A stretch of 64,000 bases of DNA. Source: Sialis fuliginosa (Eukaryota; Arthropoda; Insecta; Megaloptera; Sialidae). Below the pieces are notes generated by a model. That model saw nothing but the letters and a program-made list of their open reading frames with translations, did not search any database and was not told the DNA's origin. Made by a program: the position numbers and the translations under genes. Where the stretch lies: positions 6,607,001 through 6,671,000 of the forward strand of contig OY540817.1 of assembly GCA_961205875.1 (NCBI GenBank), in the 5' to 3' direction. Positions 26,701 through 38,700 of this stretch are shown piece by piece (the stretch's first letter is position 1; each line of letters starts with the position of its first letter).

Positions 26701-29700
26701 GATTTTGTATAATTAATAAATAACGAAAAAAATCTCAATATTTTGCCCCGTCACAGATAAAGGCCTTTTTTCCACACACCGACATTCTCAGTGCCGGTGC
26801 AGTTGAGTTCTAGCTGTGGTGATAAAAACATGTCTGCAGTGTTCAATAAACGTTACCTTCTTGGGTTATTATACTTCAGAAAGAAGTATATAAATCGTAA
26901 ATATAAAAAGGCAGTATTGGGTACATCCTCTGTTGACTGCAAAGTACATATCCGATTGCAGCATTTGACTGTGCCGGTGTCGTCACCGACAAATCAACCT
27001 ACGTGGAAAAGCTCTCATTGCCCGATTTGCCTATAAACTACCTAATCTGAAGTACTCTCCCTCCCGACAAATAGGCCCTGCAGATTGGGTGTTGTATAGA
27101 GACCTTTAGGTATACTGTTATTTTGAGATTGATGAGCTTTTTTTTGTAACAAACAACAGACAAAAACTATGATTATGACTTATCAAATACAAATCTCCTA
27201 ACCATAAAAATTTTTATGGTTAGGAGATTTATATTCTTTTTTGTAATTTTCATGAACTAATGTTACTAATAAAACAAGTACATTTTTATTAAATCAGTTT
27301 AATTAACTAGGTCCACAAATATAGTTTTTTTAATTATAGTAATGGACACCCAGTTATGTACACTTGCTAATGATAATTACAAAGACACAAAAGTTTTATA
27401 TAAAATAAAGATTCGTAAAATTGTAAACAATCTAAAGCAGATGCTATGATAATATAATAATTAATTAGTTTAAATGTGCACCATTTTGATACCCATTGGC
27501 CGATTGGCATTAAATTAAGCTGTTTTATAGCTAAATGTCTATAGATTATGATTCAGTAATACGGCAATTATCAAATATTTATAATTTAGTACCTACAATA
27601 ATGTAAACACTAGCTGAGCCCGTGCGGCTTCGCTCGCGTGGACTACGGAATTATTGTTTAGGATTTTTGAAAAATATATTTGAATTAAGTACAAACAAAA
27701 TATATAACTGCGAATAATATGTTACTGTTTGTATATTTCAAGTTATTTCCTAAACCAAAATACCAAATTGGATGCTGTAAAGGGAAAATTATATCTACAT
27801 TAAGTACTTATGACGATGAAATCATTTACTTCGATAAGGATTAATGTTTTGCAAGTCATAAGTCCACGTAAACAGAACCCAAATATTTTAAATTTTCTTT
27901 GTAACATAAAAGCAGTCATTATGGCTTAGATACAAAAGTTAAATATATGGTGTCGCGGACTTTATTGTAGATCTTTTGATTCTACACAATTCTTTAATAC
28001 ATTATTTTGTTCAATGTTGATCGGTTTAGGCAGCGTATTGCAAAACAGCGCGCCGACTTGATTTACTATTATCGTCACTGCTTAGTTGTTATGTTACCTA
28101 ACGTAACAAAATATAGCCTATAACCTGGCCAGAGAACGTACCTATGAATTAAAAAAAAAACACGTAAATCGGATAAGTGGTTCTCGAGTGATAAGCGCAC
28201 TAACGGACAGACAGACAGACAGAGACACGTTGAGCTTTATATATATAGAAGAGTCCAACGCTGAGGTATGATCCAAGACTAGTGCCAGTACCTTATTTCC
28301 ATTAAGAATTTTTAATATTTTGTCGTAAAAAAAGACAGTACAAATTATGATATATTACAACTTGAGACTCGTATTTTGTATTCATGATACAGTTTTCTAG
28401 ATGTTTGTATATTCTGCAGCTTATGTTCACACTTTAACTAATAAATATATCGCAAGTTTCATTGAGATAAATATTCACCTATGCTTACATAATTTAGATT
28501 AGCTTCTACTTCAAACTTATATAAATCTTCAAAGTATAGTACACGAGACTGTACGAGCATGAAGTTTCATAATAACACAAGTTTTTTTGTCAATATTTAT
28601 AAATAAAAATATAAACTATATTTTAATTTGAACCCTGGCTTCTGGGTGTAAGTCTTAAAGAGTCCTGAAGATATCCACTGCATTGTGTGACGAAAGATTG
28701 ACCGATAACACGACCAGATTGACGTGGCTTACACGCAGAAGCTAAGATCCATATCCAGATTATCGCGGTAGCTTTAAAACTATATATTTAAGATTTAATA
28801 AATATAATATAGTGACGTTAACTATGTATATTAAATAAAAACAAATTAATTGTTTAAACGTCAAATTTATTAGAGCAATAAGTATTCGCGTAAGCTTTCG
28901 ATTCACAGAATCATCTTCATGAATATTATTGAGATAACGACATCGTTCTCACATTTTGATCTTTATTAATAGACTGACGATGATTCTGTGAATCGAAAGC
29001 TTGCGCGAATACTTATTGCTCTAATAAATTTGACGTTTAAACAATTGATTTGTTTTTATTTTAGTTTTATATAGGCAACTAGTGCATTGGACCCAGAGTT
29101 ACCCGGAGATATAAAGTTAATTTGTAATAAACCTATTAAACATTGTTTTCACTTATTTACGTGAATATACCTCTTCGACTTGATGAAATTTACACAAAAT
29201 ATCCACAAATTACACATATAAACCTTCCTAATGAAACATTCTAGCCAATAGTGAAAACCGGAATAAAATCCGGTCAGTAGTTACTGAGAAAATTGTGCAC
29301 AGACAGATGTGGCGAGGAGGCTTTGTTTTATACTGCATATATAATTTTGATAGTTTTTAAAATTTCTGTCTGTCCGTCTATTTGTTCTAATATTACGCAA
29401 AAATTACTGAACCGATTTTGATGAGATTTCAAATGTTAAAAAGTTTAAGATCTTAGAATTTGTTTAGATTAATGATAATTCATTTACGGCAGGCCTGTAT
29501 TAAGGAAATCTACAATATATATTTTCAAATACAAATATATTTGACACGAACATTACTGAACCGATTTTGATGGGACTTCCACTGTTAGAAAGCCAAATAC
29601 CCTAGAATTAGTTTAAGCTGCATGATAATACATTAACGGCAGGTTCGTATTAAGGAAATTTACAATAGATATTTTCTAATATTAGACACGAAAATAACCG

Positions 29701-32700
29701 ATTTTGGTGGTATTTTCATTATTAAAAATCCAAAAGCCCTTGAATTGGTATAGTATATATATAAATATATATTGCTTGACTCCACTTCAATCAAATTCTG
29801 TTATTCGTACCATCTCATATAAATGCCCAAATGGACCAATCAGCATTTGCTATTTTACATATATATATACTAAGCTGTCAACACAAAAAAACTGGCAACA
29901 TAGATAGAAGTTTTTTTTAAATATACTATTCAGTTTATGAAAAGGGGGTCCAAAAAAATGTTCTTTTCAAAAATCTTATCATTTCTGTTATTAGGTTAAC
30001 AGTTTTCGTCCGTATACCGAATTTCATCTTAATCGGCTTAAAATTTTTGAGGACGGACATTCCTAGTTTTCTACGGAAACCTAAAAAGATTGTGGATATA
30101 GTTACTCATTTCTGTAATTAAACAACCTGTACCTATATAATAATATGTGCTAATATTTCCATCAAATTAAAAACCTGGTTTTCTTTTGTGATGTATAATG
30201 TATAATAATTTCGGTAACATGTAAATAACAGACAACGTTGCAAAAATATTACATATAATAATATTTATGTAAAGAAACCGACTTCACAAGTAGAGAAATT
30301 TAATTAAATGTATATTTACGTAGTTCACGTTCATAAAATGTTTTTAAATGTTCACAATCAAACAGAAATGTTTAATTTAAAATAAATTCAATGTTTCAAA
30401 TTAATTTTATCAAAAGCATATTAGCTTGTCTATATTATTTTATTATATTTATATATTTTTGATAGCATATACAGGGTGTTCGCGGGAACAAAGTGATAGT
30501 TACTAACTTTGTTATTATTGGAGCTAGAAGATCGGAAAAGTTTTTCGTTGCAGTTTAAAAAAAAAAACAATTGAAAGTCATATTTCACAGACACACTCGT
30601 CCTCAAAAAAATTGAAGTATTATTTAAAAAAGCAAAAAATTTGCAAATTTTCTAACAAATGTTTGTATTTGTATGATCTAAAGTTCATTCATAAGCTTGT
30701 ACGTTCTAGTTTTTAAATCAAGTGCTCAATAATTTTCATCATCCCCTGCAAAGGGTTAAAACAGTTCGAAAAATTTTATAAACTTTGAAAACATATATAG
30801 AGTGCAAAAAATTTTAACGAGAAATTCAATGAAAGTGTTCGAAAGCTTATTCTTTTCTTTTGAAAATGCATGTTTTTTCAACCCCATACAATTATTTTTG
30901 ACCACGTTATTTACTGTCAAAGTAAAAGTAACAATTTTGACTTTAGACTTCAATCAATAGAAAAACATTCAATTCATTATTTATCCCGGGAAAAATACTG
31001 ATTCATACCCAATTAACCGATCTTCTAGTTTCAATAATAACAAAGTTAGCAATAATCACTCGTTTTTGCAGACATCCTGTATATAAAATAATTAAAAAAT
31101 CGGTTCAATCCAAAAAAGTTTAAGTTTCATTTTTTCATTTATTATTTTACAGGATGGATTGAGGAGACGTATGGATAAGCTGAAAAGTTCAATCGAGGAG
31201 GCTAGTTTAGCTGTAGACAAAGAGAGAGAGAAGAACGTGAGCCTACTGCATCTCATCTTTCCGCCTGATATAGCGAAACGGTTATGGCTCGGTAAGTTCA
31301 TTTTTTACGTAAAATCTCTTTTTTGGTGATTTTTTAACATTTATTTTATCATGTGTCAAACATGCAGAATGCACGAACCCGTGGCCCATAACTTGGAGAT
31401 TTATTTAAATAATACAAAAAAAAAATACATTTTAATATATTGAAAAATGTATAAAATACTAACTGTTCCCGCGACTTCGTTCGCGCAGAATTTAGGTTAG
31501 TGAAAAACAACACAATGAAGTTAGGTTAGGTTGATAATACAGATAGATAATACAGATTTTTGTTACGATAGTCGATAAAAAAGGAATTTGCACGATAGAT
31601 GTCACTAAACTAACCTAACCTATCGGGCGTATAAATGTTATATGTAGGTATATTCATTTTTTTGAAATACAAAGTAACCTATATCCTTCCTCGGGATACA
31701 AGCTATCTCCCTGCCAAATTTCATCAAGATCGGTTCAGCAGTTTAATCGTGAAAAGGAAACAAACAGACAGATAGTATTTATAATATTAATCTGGATAAA
31801 TAGTTTTTCCTAAAAGATGCCAAGCTAGTAAAAATATTTTTTTTTCTCTGATTGTAAATATTATAAAAATAATGTAATATTTAATTTTATACTTTTTTTA
31901 AAGAAAATATAAATATCAAATTTTTAATTTTCCTTTTCTTTACTAGCTTTTTTTTGGGGGGGGGGGGGTATTCAAGAGGAAGAAATTTGTTCAGATCAAA
32001 ATTTTTTATATACATTTGTTTATATCTTTTTGAAAGGACAACTTTTCGAAAGACACCAAAAAATTCGTAATCTTACATTTCAGGAACCTACCATTATACA
32101 CTCAAGGGTATATCCTGTGCTGCCATATTTTCTATCCGTATAAAACATATACCATTTCCTTTAGTAATATTTTATACTTTTAAAACCCGCTACATTCTAC
32201 AACATAAAGATGTTTTCCTGAAACATAAATTTTAGTAATCTAATTTTTTATTTGTTTTCGAACCTCAAACCGTTTATTCATCCAATAAATTCCACTGTTC
32301 ACGTGAAATTGTTTTAGAATTATTCAAATAAGGGAACGTCAATGTATTACGTTAACAGGTTTAAGGAGTTAAGGAAGAGGGGAGTTTTTCTTACTTTTCA
32401 CTGACAAAAAAACTTATTTTTTCTACAACCGTGTAAAAAAGTAGGCTTTCTCATTGACATTTCAGTGTGTAAAGTAGTACTTTTGCGCTCGCCGTGCGTA
32501 AAAAGTTTTTTTACGGCGTGCGCAAAAGTGTTTCCATAGTAACACATACATTTTTGCATTTTGTGAATGTTCTTTTTCAGTATCACAACTTATCCATCTT
32601 ATATTATAGAATAACAAAACAAACTCATTTGAATGAAAATAGAAATGTCAAAAATTTTATCCAATGTTTACTAGAGTTGAATTTTAATAATAATATAGCA

Positions 32701-35700
32701 AAATACAAAGTATAGATATAAATAAATTATTATATTATATTATTGTTAATATTATATAATCAATAAGATTGTAGAAAAAATATTGTGTGCACCTCGGGTG
32801 TAAAATGCGTTTTTCACACTCGTTAGTGTGATAGTTTTTCACACGAGTGTGAAAAACGCATTTTACACCCTAGATACATAAATAACTATTATTTTAAGTT
32901 TTGCATCGATTTATTTCAAATTTTCGAACTAATTTTCTTTGTTTTTTTTTAGACATACTTACTTTCGTGAATTTTCAGAAACTTTTTTTACACGATCTTC
33001 AGTTTATTTTAATTGATTGGTTTAATTTAACGCGGTTTTAAAAAATTATGAAACATATCCCTTACTTTACAATGTAAAAAATGTCTTTATTAAGCAATTA
33101 TTTAAGCGTGAATTATATTTTTCGTTGAGAAAATATCCTTTTTAAAAAATCTTTATTTATTATAATATTGTACAATGCTTATTGCTAGGTGGTATGCTTG
33201 AGAATGTTCTTGCAGAAGAAGATAACAGTTTGCATGACTTTATACTCTGTCATCGTTTTCTACAATTCTTTGAATGTAATATAATATGTTTTGCGCGCCG
33301 GACAAGGCGATGATAACAATGTGTTAAATTCATAAGTGTTATACATATGATTAAATAATTATACATAATAAAATAAAGTACAATACAATATGATCTTAAA
33401 TTATTGGTTATTGAAATATATATATTTTATATTATATAATGGATAGTTCATTTCATGACTCGTGATTTGCTAAGGAAAGTTTCTACCGCGTATAAAGAGA
33501 ACCTGCTGTATAAATATAGAAATAATTCAATAGCTTATGAATTCGCAAAGATAATCAATCAATTCCCAATTCAATTAATGTATCAGATATGAAGTAATAA
33601 TTACATTAGTAACCAATCTCTAGACGTATTATTTTCGATAAGAATTCCCGATTATAGAAATATTGATACTAGATATCAAGAGAATAACAGAAACAAGAAT
33701 AATGTCTGTCTTTAATAGACCAGCAAAGTTTTTTATTAGTTATATTTTCGATTTAAAAAATCTCCAACTATCAAATTAATAGAATTTTGACGCGATAAAA
33801 TCGAATATAATATCCAAATCATGGCCCTAACATCTTATAGTGGGCACTCTCTTACCACGGCGTAACCAGGGGGGGAGGGATATACGTATAAAAATACCTC
33901 AACAATTTCACCACTATTTCCTGATCCAAATATAAATTATACGGTACGAGACACTAATACGCGATCCTCGACTCGCAATTGACTTTTTTTAATTTAATGA
34001 GTAAATATGTGATATTAATATTATATTTTTTTTTAAGAAAGTATATACGGAATATAGGAAGTTTTTGTTGATGTCAGAAATCGATATTTGTTTTACGAGA
34101 ACATGTTTTTTATTAAATTTCAACTACATGAAATGTTCATAAACATTTTATGCATGAAAGTATACCAGTAACAGAATAAATGAACGCCAATTTGTCTTTG
34201 CGGAACATTCTAAGGGACGTTTCCTAAATAAATGCTAATGAAGTATATGTTTTAGAATGTTACTATTTTGAGTGGAGTTTATAGAAAATAATATTCAATT
34301 CATTTGCTATACACGAACAAAATTTGACTCACCCCTCACGTCTGTGAAATATAAGTTGAAGAATGAATTTCTGTATACAGACAATTTATAAGAAAGTTCA
34401 TTTTATTTAAAAAAATTATATCTTGGTTAAAAAGTGCATAAATAGGAATTTTTGGTTACGCAGTTACAAATGTGGTTTAGAATAATATCCTAAGTTTGCT
34501 CCAATTTTGGTTGTCCGCCTCACGGTTCAATTGCAAAATTCTTTAGATTTTCTTATTTTTGGTAAATAGCAGTTAAGTACCTACTATACAAAAAAAAGTT
34601 TCAAATAAAAATTCGCTATAAAATTCCTTATAACCTCAAATTTTTTTTAATAATTTCTTTATCCGCTACGCTGAAAAAAGTGGTTAAAAAGTACACTTTT
34701 TTAAGCTGTGATAACTAATAAAAATTAACATTTATGTTACCTCTGGAAAATAAACATTTTGTAGTACAGAATATTCACTGAAAATTTGGACCTGATAAAA
34801 ACTAAATTTCTACCTAAAACTAATTTTCATAGAATTTCATACATATAGCCGACCTTTAATATTTTGCCGCCTGTCACAGATGAAGGGTAGTAATTGATAT
34901 TATTCGGTCCAGTATAAAAAATTCTACATAACTGTAATAATTTTAGGGAAAACAATTACCCACTACTACATGGAAACTGAGATATTTACGATTTTGTATA
35001 ATAAATAAATAGCGAAAAAAATCTCAATATTTGTCTCATACGATCGAAGGGGAAAAACAAGCAAGTGTTCAATCATAGTAAATTTAAAAAATATGCATTT
35101 AATCAACAACAAAATATATCTGTATGGTATCAAATATTTAAAATACTAATAAGTAATGGTTTTATTTATTCACAAAAATATTTCAAATTCCAATTTTGTA
35201 TTATATTATAAAACAAAATTATCAATTAAAATGATTAGTTAATTAAGTCACATAAATAGAACAATATTTTAAAGAAAACAACGAGAAATTAAAACCAACT
35301 TCAGTCATTGTGAAACACCTGATAATTAAAATAAACATTATAAAAACATAATTTGTTCATATGTGGCCGCGGGCCGCACATTAGAACGTCGCGGGCCGCG
35401 GGTTGGCCAGCCCTGCTATAATAGACTATAAATCAATATGGTTTAATAAAACAAAAGTCTTGCAGATGAAAAAGAGTTGAAAATAAAATCACTATAGAAG
35501 GTGCTGATGGTACAAAAAAATTGATATCCATATTGAAGTCTCGCATCGCGCGTTCTTATTTGATCTCTTTTTTACATATATTTACCAAAATGCCTCTATT
35601 ATATTTACTTTTTTGCATCGATGAAAATGTCTCTATACAAAAGAATTTACTCAAGCAAATATGCCACTTTTATTTTATATATCAAACAAAATTGAAATTT

Positions 35701-38700
35701 GGAATCACGTGAATTGATAATTAAATTGATGAATGTCGTATTTTTTTCTCTCAGAATATATTATACATACAAAGCTCCTTTTGAAGTTAAAAGTTTATTT
35801 TGTTTTGTTTATAACGAATTAATTTTTCCAGTACATTTAATAACAAAATTATATCAATTTAATCCAGTGGTCTCAAACTACGTTCCGCAGGTTTATATTA
35901 TGAGTATTTTTTAAAGTGTAACATCTTTAACGAGACTTATTAATAGGCATGATGCCAGTAACAAAGAATCACTGAAATTATGATTTTAAATAATGAAATA
36001 GGTTAAAAAGATTCTAAAATTTGTATTTATTTTTATATTAAAAGCGCGATTAATATGATTTTTGTTAAAATAAAAACACAAAATACAGCAATCCGCCATG
36101 TTAGATAAAACACCAATCAGAGTGGATGGCGTCACGACTAAGTAAACATCATTTTTATTTCATTAATATCTGCACTGTTTATAAATTATTTTGTGGTTTT
36201 AAATTATCAATTTGCTCAGTTTTGTGTTACCAAAACTAAAACCGAGAAACATTAGCGATGAAACAAGGATTTATTATTGTTGACAAGGAGTCTTTACATA
36301 GGCGTGACGTCAAAAATGCGCCATGACACTTGCGAGCGTTTTGGCGTCAAATTCAAAATTAGTTTCAAAAGGGTCAATTTTTGTGATTAAACCTTTATTT
36401 TATGCAGTAATAAGTATTTTTTTTGAAATAGGAGACACGTAAGATCATCATAAAATAGTTTTTAAAAATTAGGCATTATGCCTATTGGAATGACCTCGAT
36501 AGATTATAAAATTCGACACGTTTTAAAGATGAAACGCGTGAGTAGATGTACCTATATAAGAGAAAGATGGATGAATAGCGCATGTGTTATACAAGTTACT
36601 TTACGTCGGTTATGCGTGAGAGAGAGATGAGTAAATGTATAAGATAATGATGGATGAATGCGTACGTATTTTGATTATTAATTTAATAATCATTTATTTT
36701 ATTCGCATGAACAAAATAATGTGGTTTTTATATTTTATTAGGTGAGACAATTGAATCTAAAACTCACGACAATGTGACAATGTTGTTCAGCGACATTGTC
36801 GGGTTCACGTCTATCTGCAGTACAGCGACACCTATGATGGTCATCAACATGCTAGAGAACCTCTATAATCAATTCGACGTGTTCTGTGGCCAATTAGACG
36901 TTTACAAGGTAAGAATTTATGTATCGATATAATAATCTGTGTGCCAATTTAGCGTTGGGGGGGAGGGGGTATTCGTGCATAGTTAGTTGACATAATTATT
37001 ATTTGAATTGAATTGCATCTGTTTCCAAGGCAACATGAATTAGTATTTAAACTAAAAATTTGTAGGGTGGTTTCCACCCCTTCAATAGCTGTTTAGGCAC
37101 GTACAAAAAATAAATGCCCTTAGGTTCAATTGAACTACAATTGTACCAAGTCTTATCAAAATTAAAGAGATAATGCAACGTTCACTTTTTAGAGGATAAT
37201 TGTTATAAAATTTCGAATATTTATAAAATTCCTGATCTGATTAGCACCAAAATCAATAGGTCTGTAATACTCACTGAGATAAACATTTACTCTACAAATA
37301 ATTCAAATCGGTGCATTTTTACAGTAGTTAAGGCATACGCACATACAGACACACAGCCGCCATGTAGAAATCAACTTTTCTTTACTTTTTTTTGAAGGTA
37401 GTACAATCAGACTCTGCTCTTATCGCGAACATGATTTTTCGACAGTATTACAATACTTCCATTTCTTTCGGAACATGGAAGTAAAGTGGATCACTTGGTA
37501 TATTTAATTAGTTAATAAAACAATATATGAAAAGCTCGATTTGAGTAACGCCACGTTGAAAATAAAAAGCTCATATATCATTTAAGAAAAAGCACATAAA
37601 CTTTCCACTCAGAGCAGAATGAAAATCTAATAAACAAGTTCCGTGAAACATGTGTTATCTTCAACGAGAAGGAAACAACGCGTGGGCGAGGGTAATTTTC
37701 TAATACGTTCACCTATTTAGACAATTTTCGATGTTTGGAATTACTTTCTACACAGTCTTATATATGTGATAATAAGGTTTTCTTTCGTGCTTCGCCAATA
37801 ACTACATTTATTTTAATTTCATACACGATTTATCGTTTAATAAGCCGGGGAATAAACTTTCACATGGGATAATAATAGTAGGTGTTATGATTTTTATAAA
37901 TCGATTAAATTTTTTTTTTTTTTTTTTGTATAGCCCATATAATAGTCCTGTAAAATTACCCAATATGAATAAAAATTCCCACCCAACTGATTTTGACCTG
38001 AATAACGTCTAGTGTTTCACTGGGTGGGTATTTCAAAAATTTGATGTATCGCGCAGATATCATTTTCTGCGCTAGCGTAAATTTTTAATCAGTATATCTC
38101 GATATTTTGAGCAGAGGTATCATGTGGGCTTTGGTCTCAAGTTATAGATCTCAATTAGATCTACGTTGTACAAGTACAAATCAAAACATTTAACCATAGT
38201 TTAAAAAAAATAATTTAAAAATATTGTTTTTCCACGATTGCGCTTGTAAATATTGTATAATTGATTTGAAAAAAAAAAATAACAGTATATTAGAAAATAT
38301 TCTTTACGCCCAAACGTTTTTAATTTTTTGATTAAAGTTTTTTAAATTGAATACAAAAATAAAAAGTAAATTTCGTATTTCCACGATTTCACTTGTAAAT
38401 ATTAAGTTTTTAATTGTTTATGTTCGTAGAAATCATAAGAAATGATCATGTATATTATGAGTCTGAGTGTTATTTAACCCCACTGCTACGTATTCACGTC
38501 AGTCCCTCGACTGTGCATTCCAACACACTCACACCCATTTTTTATGAAGCATTTTTTTGACACTGTAAACAAAATATCAAAAGTCCTTAATTGAAGCTTA
38601 AAATTTTACAATATCTCAAAAACTATTAACTCAATGACAAAAATAAAATTATAGTTTATAAATTTTTTTATTTTTCCAAAGGAATAACCGTTTCGAAAAT

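Noticed and set aside
31092..31301. Minus-strand frame over 31153-31291
   Set aside because: It is antisense to cyclase exon 4.
26247..35415. One 9-kb hAT element joining the CAGGCCTGG end and the CCAGCCCTG end
   Set aside because: The same interior block occurs near both ends in the same orientation, so two separate partial copies fit better.
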